Below, in pieces: positions 42,216 through 50,371 of a DNA stretch of 64,000 nucleotides. The position numbers were made by a program, and so were the translations under genes. Origin of the DNA: JAHEJX01 sp041605955 (lineage in GTDB: Bacteria > Actinomycetota > Acidimicrobiia > Spongiisociales > UBA5794); assembly GCA_041605955.1 (NCBI GenBank), contig JBFIXI010000011.1, positions 18,920 through 82,919 of the forward strand, written 5' to 3'. The notes below the pieces were generated by a model that saw nothing but the letters and a program-made list of their open reading frames with translations, was not told the DNA's origin and made no database searches. Within the stretch, counting starts at the first letter, position 1; each line of letters begins with the position of its first letter.

Positions 42216-43160
42216 GTGACGGCGTATCGGCCCCGGGGCGGATTGAAGGTCGGCGACGAGACCCTGAACCGGGTTGCGTGGACGCGCGGCGATGGCTGCC
42301 TCCCCCTTGCGGAAGTCCTGGGCGGTGGGGTGGCAATCGCCATCACGGGCGAACCCGAGGAGAGTTGTCTCACCAATCGGGTCGACCTGCTGGTGGCCCG
42401 CCGCATGACGAGTTTCGACCTCGTGCCCGTGGCTGTTCCCGTGGCTACGACGCTCACCAACGTCACCGAAGTCACGGCCGCCGTGGCCGGCGGGCCTCAT
42501 TCGGAGCTGGCGGCTGCAGTAGCAGCTCGGATCGCCGCCGCGCTGGGCGTTGACGGCGCTCTGGCCACTGTGCACCGCGGAGATCGCGATCGAGCCCCTT
42601 CACTGGAGCGACTCGGCGAGCTGGCCGGACACCACCCGCAGCTCGATCGCACGGTCATCGAGAGCCAGAGCGTTGCGGGCCTGATCGAGGTCCTCTCGCC
42701 CACGACGCTGCTCATCCTTGGCGCCCCCGGTGGGTCATGGCTGCATCGCCAGTTCTTCGGAGTCGGCCACCGGCTCCAAGTCGCCGCCCCGGGCGGCGTG
42801 ATTGTCGTTCGCAGCGCCCCGCGACGTTGCTTCCACCGCACTGTTGATGCCGCGGGAGTTGCAGTGGGGCCTCACCTGTCCGCGGCTGCTGCTCGCGACG
42901 TTGTCCGATACGAGGTCGTACCGGTTGCCGACGCCGGACAATTGGTTGGTGTCGTGCGCCTCAGCGCGCTCCGTAAAGCGGACGGGCACCTGTCGGTGGC
43001 CGACGTAATGGAGCCGCCGGTGGCCGTCGAGGCCACTGAGCCCTTGACAGCCGCCGACGACCTCAAGGACTTCCTCGATGGGGGGCCGGTGCCCGTTACC
43101 GACCGCCGTGGTCGCCTCATCGGGACCATCCCTGCCGATACGGCAGCCTCAGGTGGCTGA
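42216..43160 (+). CDS. Universal stress protein domain with CBS pair
   Basis: A 314-aa protein. About residues 75-215 form a UspA-like domain (VPVAVPVATTLTNVTEVT strand, then LLILGAPGGSWLHRQFFGVG and GGVIVVRSAP, the G-x-x-G...G ATP-loop region). About 225-314 form a CBS pair (VVPVADAGQLVGVVRLSAL; ADVMEPPVAVEATEPLTAAD; PVPVTDRRGRLIGTIP). USP and CBS modules bind adenine nucleotides, so an energy-stress sensor role fits. The first 70 residues are not assigned. GTG 42216 has GGGAGGG 7 bases upstream. Confidence 0.78.
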   Translation: MTAYRPRGGLKVGDETLNRVAWTRGDGCLPLAEVLGGGVAIAITGEPEESCLTNRVDLLVARRMTSFDLVPVAVPVATTLTNVTEVTAAVAGGPHSELAAAVAARIAAALGVDGALATVHRGDRDRAPSLERLGELAGHHPQLDRTVIESQSVAGLIEVLSPTTLLILGAPGGSWLHRQFFGVGHRLQVAAPGGVIVVRSAPRRCFHRTVDAAGVAVGPHLSAAAARDVVRYEVVPVADAGQLVGVVRLSALRKADGHLSVADVMEPPVAVEATEPLTAADDLKDFLDGGPVPVTDRRGRLIGTIPADTAASGG

Positions 43161-43325
43161 CGTCCCCGCCAAGTGGTCGTTGATCAGGCCTGTGGGCATA
43201 TGTTCGGTCGCGTTGCCAAAACGCCGGGTCGCAGTCGGTGGACGGCGGCGGCAGTCGGCTCCGCCCCGGCGGTGTCGTACGATCGCGGGGCACGACGCGG
43301 CCACGCTGCTCCACGAAGACAGCTC

Positions 43326-43655
43326 ATGAGCGGCAGCAACGACAAACCCTGGACCTTCGTGACGAACCACACTCGGGTGCTCATCGCGATATCGGAGAAT
43401 CCGGACATCAGAGTGCGGGACATCGCTCAGCTTGCGGGGATCACTGAGCGTTCCGCGCAGCGCATCGTCGCCGACCTCGAAAGCGGTGGATACCTCACCC
43501 ACCAACGGGTCGGGCGCCGCAATCGATACAGCATCAATCACGATGCAACGCTGCGTCACCAGCGCGAGCGCGACATCGAGATCGGTCGGCTCATCGACGT
43601 CTTGAAACCGCCGTCAGTTGGCCACCGGCCCCCCACCGGCTCGGCAAGCTCCTAG
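43326..43655 (+). CDS. Winged-helix DNA-binding protein
   Basis: A 109-aa regulator with a winged helix: FVTNHTRVLIAISENPDIRV, RDIAQLAGITERSAQRIVAD as helix-turn-helix, and LESGGYLTHQRVGRRNRYSI as wing. It resembles the small MarR/ArsR-like regulators found beside stress genes in actinobacteria, and follows the USP-CBS gene by 165 bp. No cofactor-binding domain. ATG 43326. Confidence 0.85.
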   Translation: MSGSNDKPWTFVTNHTRVLIAISENPDIRVRDIAQLAGITERSAQRIVADLESGGYLTHQRVGRRNRYSINHDATLRHQRERDIEIGRLIDVLKPPSVGHRPPTGSASS

Positions 43656-43707
43656 CCACGGCGCCACGGACGCAATCGCCATAACAGTGTGTGCAGAGTG
43701 CGACCAG

Positions 43708-44022
43708 ATGGTCCTGCTCAGCATCCTCGCGGGGCTACTCGCACTCACCCTGCTAGTCGCGTGGCTCAAGCGGCTACCCGGGGTCTCCATGGAGCTATCC
43801 CGGCATACGCGACGCATCCGCAGTGAACAGTGGCGGCAATACGCGCTGATCACGAGGTCGGCGAATCGGGAGTCATCGGTGTGGAGCACTTCGAGGCTCA
43901 TGGTGGGACCTGCGGCCACCGTCCAGAACGGTCGCGGGAATGGAGCGACGCCTCGCGACGTTGCCGCGATGGGCTCTGAGCCGTCGCCCTGGAGGTGTCG
44001 TCTCACTGCGTGGATGCTTTGA
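43708..44022 (+). CDS. Possible small membrane-anchored protein
   Basis: A 105-aa frame beginning MVLLSILAGLLALTLLVAW, a convincing N-terminal membrane helix, then a basic region. The second half (from about residue 60) is of poor coding character, and there is no clear ribosome-binding site. The rest of the 590 bp between 43656 and 44247 holds no other candidate gene. Could be a remnant or chance frame. Confidence 0.28.
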   Translation: MVLLSILAGLLALTLLVAWLKRLPGVSMELSRHTRRIRSEQWRQYALITRSANRESSVWSTSRLMVGPAATVQNGRGNGATPRDVAAMGSEPSPWRCRLTAWML

Positions 44023-44247
44023 CTAGCACGGCAGCCGGCTATGCTTGCCGCAGCCGCACTGGGATGAGGCCAGCGAAAACTTCGTTTCCCCGGTGAATCC
44101 AACGGCTACCTCCGTTCGGCAGCAGCCGCTTCGGCCGATTCTCGATCTATAGGCGATCAGCGCCTGGCCGACAGAAACCGAGGCCCAACGGAGCCCACAT
44201 ACCTCGGGCCGTGCCACCTCTGTACGGCCATGCTGAAAGGAACACTG

Positions 44248-44457
44248 ATGACACTACGCAACACCGCAACCGATGCCTCAAAGCACCTCGAGCGAGGCAC
44301 CATCTATCGGGCAACCACCCGCTCCGGCGTCGCAGTTGGCGAGTATCTCGGCTTGGAGGCTCCCCACGGCGACCTGTCGATTCTGCTACGCCACGCGGCC
44401 GGCACGCACTCAATTGAGCTTGGCGCCGTGCTGTCGATCGAGCCGCTGGCGGCATAA
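44248..44457 (+). CDS. Small hypothetical protein
   Basis: A 69-aa protein (ATG 44248, preceded by GAAAGGAAC) with a compact beta-rich pattern: RGTIYRATTRSGVAVGEYLG, LSILLRHAAGTHSIELG, AVLSIEPLAA. It resembles a small SH3-like or Hfq-like barrel, but no family is recognised. The good ribosome-binding site and composition support a real gene. Confidence 0.6.
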   Translation: MTLRNTATDASKHLERGTIYRATTRSGVAVGEYLGLEAPHGDLSILLRHAAGTHSIELGAVLSIEPLAA

Positions 44458-44709
44458 CCCAAGCACGACCCCATCCGACAGGGCTCTCGTGTTGTGGATT
44501 CTACAGGGGCTGCTGGGCCGTGATCATGCTGATCGGCGGGAGGCATGAAGGCGATGCGGGGAAAGAGAAGCTGCTTGCCCTCGCGCAGTAGTTGTCGCCA
44601 TCGCGATGCTTCGGTTACCTAGAGCCATTCCAGGAGCCGTGGGACCGCTGCCCGGCACTGCTGCGCTGTCAGCAGATGTCGGATAACGTCGGCCATGGAG
44701 GACGACACG

Positions 44710-45729
44710 ATGGAACTCGGCATAACAAGCTTTGCGGAGACGATTCCCGAGCACGATTCGGATGAGCCGGTCGACCATGGCGAGCGCCTCCGCCAGGTAC
44801 TCGAAGAGATCGAGCTGGCAGAGGCCGTCGGCCTCGATGTGTACGGCCTCGGCGAACACCATCGTCCCGACTTTGCCTCGTCGGCGCCTGCCGTCGTCCT
44901 GGCGGCTGCTGCGGGACGGACATCGAAGATCAGGCTGTTCCCGGCGGTTGCGGTGCTCAGCACCGACGACCCGGTGCGGGTGTTCCAGCAGTACGCCACG
45001 CTGGACTTGGTGTCTTCGGGGCGCGCCGAGCTCCTCGTCGGGCGCGGCTCGTTCATCGAGTCGTTCCCGCTGTTCGGGTACGCCCTCGAGGACTACGACG
45101 AGCTGTTCGCGGAAAAGCTCGACCTCCTCCTCGAGATCCGCAACAACGAGCACGTCACCTGGAATGGAAGGTTCCGACCGCCCATCGGCGGCCAGGGCAT
45201 CTACCCCCGCCCCGAGCGCCCGTTGCCGATTCGAGTAGCGGTTGGCGGCACCCCCCAGTCGATCGTCCGCGCCGCCTCGCGGGGACTGCCGGTTGCCCTC
45301 GCCATCATCGGAGGCAGCCCCGACCGCTTCCGGGCCTTGGCCGAGCTGCACCGCCGCACCCTTGTCCAGGCCGGATACGACCCCGCCGAGGCGCCGCTGT
45401 CGGTCCACGGCCACGGCTACGTTGCCGACAGCACGGAACAAGCAGCCGAGGACTTCTACCCCTCTTACGCGGCTGCGATGAGTCGCCTCGGCCGGGAGCG
45501 GGGATGGGGCCCGATGACGCGACAGCAATACGACGCCATGCGGGCGCCGGCGGGATCACTGGTACTGGGTGATCCGGAGGCAGTGGCGGCCAAGATCCTC
45601 CGATGGAAGGCGGTGCTCGGAGTGACCCGCTTCGAACTGCACGTCAGCGTCGGCACCCTCCCCCACGACAAGGTGCTGCGCAGCATCGAGCTGCTGGGAA
45701 CAAAGGTGGCCCCGCTGGTTCGCGGGTGA
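44710..45729 (+). CDS. LLM-class flavin-dependent oxidoreductase
   Basis: A 339-aa bacterial-luciferase-like TIM-barrel enzyme using FMN or F420: MELGITSFAETIPEHDSDEP, EAVGLDVYGLGEHHRPDFA, LFPAVAVLSTDDPVRVFQQY, the VGRGSFIESFPLFGY motif and RPLPIRVAVGGTPQS. The SFIESFPLFGY pattern is typical of the alkanal-monooxygenase-like group. ATG 44710 (second of two) begins at the conserved MELG. Substrate unknown. Confidence 0.92.
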   Translation: MELGITSFAETIPEHDSDEPVDHGERLRQVLEEIELAEAVGLDVYGLGEHHRPDFASSAPAVVLAAAAGRTSKIRLFPAVAVLSTDDPVRVFQQYATLDLVSSGRAELLVGRGSFIESFPLFGYALEDYDELFAEKLDLLLEIRNNEHVTWNGRFRPPIGGQGIYPRPERPLPIRVAVGGTPQSIVRAASRGLPVALAIIGGSPDRFRALAELHRRTLVQAGYDPAEAPLSVHGHGYVADSTEQAAEDFYPSYAAAMSRLGRERGWGPMTRQQYDAMRAPAGSLVLGDPEAVAAKILRWKAVLGVTRFELHVSVGTLPHDKVLRSIELLGTKVAPLVRG

Positions 45730-45827
45730 GCTCTACTGCGCCAGTTGCTGCCTTGGCGTGTCCCCCGGCATCTAGCGGTTCCCGCATCGTCTGATTCACC
45801 GCTCTCCCCGCCCCTCGAGCATCCTGC

Positions 45828-46265
45828 TCAGAAGAGCGCTTCGCCGGGCCGTTCGCTGGCTTGCTTTACCCACGAAGTGAATTGAGCTTCGTCGATCTCC
45901 TCGTCCTCGTGGATATGGAGATAGCGCACGGCCTGATGCTTCGATGCAACGGGGGGCGCCGGGAGCAGCGAGGAGCCGTTCAAGAAACTGACCTTGATGT
46001 ACTTCGTGAAGCAATGGAAGCTGAGGAACCAGCCCTGTCCCTCGATGCCGTAGAAGGGCGAGTTCCACCGCACCGCCTTGCACACCTCCGGCACGGCGTC
46101 CGCGACGAGCGCGTCGAGCCGGCGACCGACGTCGCGTTTCCAGTCGGGCATGGCCGCGATGTAGGCCTGCACCGGGGCATCGCCGTCACCTTTGGCGATC
46201 TGCGGGTTGCCCCCCGAGAGGAGGACCGGCTCTGAGCCCTTGGCGGACTTGCGGGAATCAGCCAC
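45828..46265 (-). CDS. DUF1801 (YdhG-like) protein
   Basis: A 145-aa protein of the DUF1801/YdhG fold: VQAYIAAMPDWKRDVGRRLD, VPEVCKAVRWNSPFYGIEGQ, FHCFTKYIKVSFLNGSSLLP and a terminal IDEAQFTSWVKQASER. The W-x-S-P-x-Y turn is the family signature. It has an extra polar N-terminus of about 30 residues. Function unknown. A second DUF1801 gene lies divergently 139 bp away. Confidence 0.88.
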   Translation of the reverse strand: MADSRKSAKGSEPVLLSGGNPQIAKGDGDAPVQAYIAAMPDWKRDVGRRLDALVADAVPEVCKAVRWNSPFYGIEGQGWFLSFHCFTKYIKVSFLNGSSLLPAPPVASKHQAVRYLHIHEDEEIDEAQFTSWVKQASERPGEALF

Positions 46266-46404
46266 GGCAACCGCCGGAGCGCATATCGCGCTCCATAGAC
46301 TCGTTGGCGGGAAGAAACGCTGCTGTCATTTGTTGTGCGGCTTGCTCGGAACGATCGAGATTGTACCGAGAGTCGCTATGCGCAGACCACGGAGAGGCGG
46401 GAAA

Positions 46405-46821
46405 GTGAACGACGGCCCGTCGACGGGCGACGAGTCTCCAGCTGAGCTGATAGACGCGCTGATCGAGGAACTGGGCAACTGGCGGGGTGAGACGCTGGCG
46501 CGACTTCGCTCCCTCATCAAGGAGGCCGATCCCGAAGTGGTCGAAGAGGTGAAGTGGAGGAAGCCAGCCAACCCGGGGGGCGTCCCGGTGTGGTCGCACG
46601 ACGGGATCATCTGCACCGGCGAGTCATACAAGGGCAAGGTGAAGATGACGTTCGCCAACGGAGCCTCGCTGCCCGATCCCGCCGGCCTATTCAACTCGAG
46701 TCTCGGGGGCAAGGTCCGGCGCGCTATCGACTTCCGCGAGGGCGAAGAGATCGACGAGAAGGCGCTGCGGGAGCTCATTCGGGCCGCGGTCGCCTTCAAC
46801 CAAGCGTCCGCACGCCGCTGA
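46405..46821 (+). CDS. DUF1801 family protein (second copy)
   Basis: A 138-aa DUF1801 protein: LIDALIEELGNWRGETLARL, EVVEEVKWRKPANPGGVPVW, then GKVKMTFANGASLPDP and EKALRELIRAAVAF. It is recognisably related to, but not close to, the divergently transcribed neighbour. GTG 46405 was preferred to the upstream ATG 46378 because the latter gives a basic low-complexity extension; the choice is uncertain. Confidence 0.85.
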   Translation: MNDGPSTGDESPAELIDALIEELGNWRGETLARLRSLIKEADPEVVEEVKWRKPANPGGVPVWSHDGIICTGESYKGKVKMTFANGASLPDPAGLFNSSLGGKVRRAIDFREGEEIDEKALRELIRAAVAFNQASARR

Positions 46822-47090
46822 GGCCGAGACGCTCCCCTGCGGATAGGCCACTGCCCCGCGCAGTCTTACGGCCGGCCGGTCCCATCTCGACCGACCGGCT
46901 GAGCGTCCGCCACGTTGCCGTAGAGAAGTCGGCGTAAGCTCTCAGCGTGCCTCACCCCTTCGGCTTGGGTTGCCTGCATCAGGGACTCCACGCAGCGGGC
47001 GACGCAGCGAAGACACGTTCCCGGGAATGTTCCAGTTTGGCCTCGAGGACATGAAACTACGATGGCGATGCCGCGATGAAAGGGCTCCAG

Positions 47091-48557
47091 ATGTTCGACT
47101 TGGTCATCAAGAATGCTGAGCTTGTGCGACCCGGTGGGGTGCCCACAGCTCGTGTCGATATCGGCATTGCAGATGGCAAGATCGTCGAGCTCGCGGACAA
47201 GCTCGATGAGGTGGAGGCCGATTCCCTATTCGATGCTGCCGGCCTACTCGTTTTCCCGGGCGTGGTTGACGCCCATATGCATTTCGGCATCTACAACCAG
47301 CTTCCCGAGGACATCGCCTCGGAGAGCCGGGCGGCGGCCCTGGGGGGCGTCACCACCGGCATCAGCTACATTCGCACGGGCCAGTACTACCTGAATCGGG
47401 GCGGGCCCTACAGCGAGTTCTTCCCCGAGGTCCGCCGCCTGACCGAGGGACGCTCACACATCGACTACGGATTCCACGTTGCCCCGATTGAGGCCTCCCA
47501 TCGCGACGAGATCGCGAGCCTGATCGGAGACTTCGGGGTTTCATCGTTCAAGATCTTCATGTTCTACGGCGGCCACGGGCTACACGGCCGCTCCGACGAA
47601 CAGGCTTCCTTCCTGATGACACCGCCGGGAGAGCGCTACGACTTCGCCCATTTCGAATTCATCATGAGGGCCATCAAGGACGCTGCGGAGCGCTACCCAG
47701 ACAGGGCGCCTTACATCTCGCTGTCGCTGCACTGCGAGACAGCGGAGATCATGACCGCCTACTCGAGAATGGTGGAGGAAGCCGGTGAGCTCACCGGCCT
47801 GGCTGCCTACAGCGCGGCGCGACCGCCCCACTCGGAAGGTCTGGCCATCGCAATCGCCGCCTATCTGGCGCACGAAACCGACTGCGTCAACATCAACCTG
47901 CTCCATCTCAGCTCGGCCAAGGCGATGGAATCCGCGGTGCGGATGGCCCACACGTACCCCCACGTGGACTTCCGCCGTGAGGTCACGGTGGGTCATCTGC
48001 TCGCCGACATCGACACGGCCAACGGCGCATACGGGAAGGTGAATCCCCCGATCCGCCCCCGCGCAGACGTCGAGGCGCTGTGGGAGGCGGTGCTCGCAGG
48101 CAATGTCGACTGGATCGTGAGCGACCACGCTTGCTGCCGTCCGGAGCTGAAGCTGAATGCCGAGCACCCGGACGATATCTTTCTCGCCAAGGCCGGATTC
48201 GGCGGCACCGAGTACCTGCTGTCGGGTGTATTCAGCGAAGGCACCAAACGGGGTTTGTCCCATTCCCGCATCGCCGACCTGCTGTGCTGGAACCCGGCGC
48301 AGCGCTTCGGGTTGCTCTCCAAGGGCACCATCGAAGTCGGCTACGACGCTGATCTCGCCATCCTCGATCCCGCCGAGACGTACACCGTGCGGGCCGCCGA
48401 GTCCGAATCCACCCAGGGCTACACGCCGTTCGAGGGCCATCAGCTCACCGGCCGGGTCAAGCACGCGTTCTTGGGCGGCCGCCAGATCCTCAGCGACGGC
48501 AAGGTCGTCGGCTCCCCGACGGGACGCTTCATCGCGCGACCGACGTCGTCCGCTTGA
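47091..48557 (+). CDS. Dihydropyrimidinase/hydantoinase-like amidohydrolase
   Basis: A 488-aa TIM-barrel metal-dependent cyclic amidohydrolase. The first metal site is VDAHMHFG; the likely carboxylated lysine is in SSFKIFMFYGG; further ligands lie in LSLHCETAE and INLLHLSSAKA, and the catalytic Asp in IVSDHACC. The usual C-terminal strand cap (GTIEVGYDADLAILDP) is present. Hydantoinases and dihydropyrimidinases open cyclic diamides; the particular substrate is not clear. ATG 47091 is favoured over 47076 because AAAGGG lies upstream at good spacing. Confidence 0.9.
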   Translation: MFDLVIKNAELVRPGGVPTARVDIGIADGKIVELADKLDEVEADSLFDAAGLLVFPGVVDAHMHFGIYNQLPEDIASESRAAALGGVTTGISYIRTGQYYLNRGGPYSEFFPEVRRLTEGRSHIDYGFHVAPIEASHRDEIASLIGDFGVSSFKIFMFYGGHGLHGRSDEQASFLMTPPGERYDFAHFEFIMRAIKDAAERYPDRAPYISLSLHCETAEIMTAYSRMVEEAGELTGLAAYSAARPPHSEGLAIAIAAYLAHETDCVNINLLHLSSAKAMESAVRMAHTYPHVDFRREVTVGHLLADIDTANGAYGKVNPPIRPRADVEALWEAVLAGNVDWIVSDHACCRPELKLNAEHPDDIFLAKAGFGGTEYLLSGVFSEGTKRGLSHSRIADLLCWNPAQRFGLLSKGTIEVGYDADLAILDPAETYTVRAAESESTQGYTPFEGHQLTGRVKHAFLGGRQILSDGKVVGSPTGRFIARPTSSA

Positions 48558-48622
48558 ATTCTCAGTCACCGCTCCTGGAAATGACCTCGACGAAGTGACC
48601 TAATCGCCGATTCCGGGGCCAG

Positions 48623-49429
48623 CTACTCGCCTCCCCCGGCCCACCAGGCGTAGCGACGTGCCGAAGCGGTGACCGCCGCGGGAGCTCCCTCCAGGATGTT
48701 GCGGCCCCACCAACCGCCGTACACCCGGTCGAAATCCAGCGGCTCGATCCGCGCCAAGATCGTCGAAATCGCCTCTGGGCCCATCGGAATGAGGTTCGGG
48801 TATGAGCGCATGAAACTCACATAGCGGCGGTCGAGCACTACCTGGATCGTGTCGCCGGTCAGCAGCGCTCCTCGCCCGCCGGCCCCGCTGGACCAGTGGA
48901 GAATGGCGCTCCCGTCAAAGTGGCCCCCGCAACGAAGCAGGGTGACTCCGGGCACCGGCTCGGCCTCGTCGTCATAGAAGACGTATGCACGGTCGTCGCG
49001 ACATACCCATTCCCGATCAGCTGTCGGCAGGTAGATCGGGGCGTTGCCGAAGGCGTGACTCCATTCGACCATGGATCCGTAGAAGTGGGGGTGCGATGCC
49101 GAGATGGCGGTGATCCCGCCGAGGGACTCGACTCGGGCGGCACTGGCGTCATCGATCAGGCTGATGCAGTCCCAGAGCACGTTGCCTGCCGGGGTCTGCA
49201 CGAGCAAGGCCCGCTGTCCGATGGCGAAACGCGGCTCGGTGCCGATGCCCCAGAGCCCCGTCTCGACTTCCTCGATGCGATTGATGTACCCGCTCGTGCT
49301 CATCTCGGCGAGCGATGTCCATTGCTGGCCGTTCCATCCGACGTATTGGCGCTCGTCCTCGCAGATCCGGCAACCGAGGTCGGCAACCGAGTGCTGCACG
49401 CCGCAAGTGGCACATATGGGATACGGCAC
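48623..49429 (-). CDS. Metallo-beta-lactamase-fold protein with N-terminal zinc-ribbon-like motif
   Basis: A 268-aa protein. The first 30 residues have CATCG and CRICE, paired CxxC knuckles like a rubredoxin-type ribbon. The MBL core follows, with ALLVQTPAGNVLWDCISLID and the metal motif reduced to ISASHPHFYGSMVEWSHAF (HPHFYGSM in place of HxHxDH), a variant seen in one MBL subgroup, then LRCGGHFDGSAILHW and LLTGDTIQVV. GTG 49429 follows AGGAGG, which rules out the longer upstream frame. Confidence 0.87.
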   Translation of the reverse strand: MPYPICATCGVQHSVADLGCRICEDERQYVGWNGQQWTSLAEMSTSGYINRIEEVETGLWGIGTEPRFAIGQRALLVQTPAGNVLWDCISLIDDASAARVESLGGITAISASHPHFYGSMVEWSHAFGNAPIYLPTADREWVCRDDRAYVFYDDEAEPVPGVTLLRCGGHFDGSAILHWSSGAGGRGALLTGDTIQVVLDRRYVSFMRSYPNLIPMGPEAISTILARIEPLDFDRVYGGWWGRNILEGAPAAVTASARRYAWWAGGGE

Positions 49430-49474
49430 GGGGGCCTCCTCTCTGCGATCATACGGCGGGAGGAGGCGAGCGAG

Positions 49475-49849
49475 ATGGGAAGAGTCAAGGCAATCCTCGG
49501 ATACGACATAGTCGAGGGAGTGACGCCCGAGGAGTACGAGAGCTGGCTGTGGGACATCCATTATCCAGACCTGCTGGCCAACCCCTACCTGGACAAGATC
49601 GAGCTCAACAAAATCGTCCGTCCTATCAGCGAGACGAGTGCTGGCACTCCCATCATGGACGTCCCCGTGACCTTCTTCCGGATCGCCGAGCTGCACTTCG
49701 CCGACCATGCGGCCTACGAGGGCTACCTGCAATGGTTTCGCGATAACCCGATACCCATAGAGCGCAGCCCGGCGGGGCGGAGCGACTTCCGCTTCTACGT
49801 GCTTTGCGACGTTGTCGAGGCGACGCGCGAACGGCTAGCCGCCGGGTAG
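49475..49849 (+). CDS. Dimeric alpha/beta-barrel-like (EthD-type) small protein
   Basis: A 124-aa protein starting VKAILGYDIVEGVTPEEYES, then WLWDIHYPDLLANPYLDKIE, ITFF-like strand (VPVTFFRIAELHFADHAAYE) and a final RFYVLCDVVE strand. This two-repeat ferredoxin-like layout suggests the EthD/ABM superfamily. Starts at ATG 49475 with GGGAGGAGG upstream, divergent from the MBL gene (45 bp between starts), so the two may share a promoter region. Confidence 0.7.
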   Translation: MGRVKAILGYDIVEGVTPEEYESWLWDIHYPDLLANPYLDKIELNKIVRPISETSAGTPIMDVPVTFFRIAELHFADHAAYEGYLQWFRDNPIPIERSPAGRSDFRFYVLCDVVEATRERLAAG

Positions 49850-50260
49850 CGTCAGTGGACCACCCCGCGCCGCGTCCAGCGAGCCGAGGCCGATCTCGCG
49901 CACGCGGTCGACGAGTGCTTCCCCAAAAGGCCCGTTCGGCTCCAGCTCGCCGATCCTGGCAATCACTGCCTGGTTGAAACCGATCTCGGTGCAGTGCATC
50001 TCTTGGGCTCGCTGCAACAGACCGTTGACCCCGAAGTCGAAGCGATCTTCGTATGCACTGAGTTCGGCGGCGTCCGCGTCTCCGATGTCGTCGAGTGTGC
50101 GCTGCAGGAACGAGATCACAGAGGTCGCGCCGCTGTCGCAGCTGGGAAACTCGCTCGGGGCGTCGATCGGCGTTTCCGCTTGGCCACATCCCACGGTCAG
50201 CCACGCAAGGAAGCCGATCGCCAGCCCCAGTCTGCGCACGCGGGTCACCTCCTTGCTCAC
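49835..50260 (-). CDS. Small lipoprotein
   Basis: A 141-aa protein with a signal peptide and lipobox (LAIGFLAWLTVGCGQ), followed by a helical domain (SCDSGATSVISFLQRTLDDI ... LQRAQEMHCTEIGFNQAVIA) with two cysteines that may form a disulfide. No family recognised. The 3' end overlaps the converging EthD-like gene by 15 bp. Confidence 0.72.
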   Translation of the reverse strand: MSKEVTRVRRLGLAIGFLAWLTVGCGQAETPIDAPSEFPSCDSGATSVISFLQRTLDDIGDADAAELSAYEDRFDFGVNGLLQRAQEMHCTEIGFNQAVIARIGELEPNGPFGEALVDRVREIGLGSLDAARGGPLTLPGG

Positions 50261-50371
50261 CGCCTCGCCGCGACATTAGGCGGCGCCCTGGCGGAAACGT
50301 GCGGGCCACGATGCCGTCGATGCGCCGCGCGACGGCCGCGGTGTACCGTGTCTGCCCCGGAAGGAGCAGCG

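Noticed and set aside
47580..48569. 329-codon minus-strand open frame opposite the hydantoinase
   Set aside because: Antisense shadow with no motifs.
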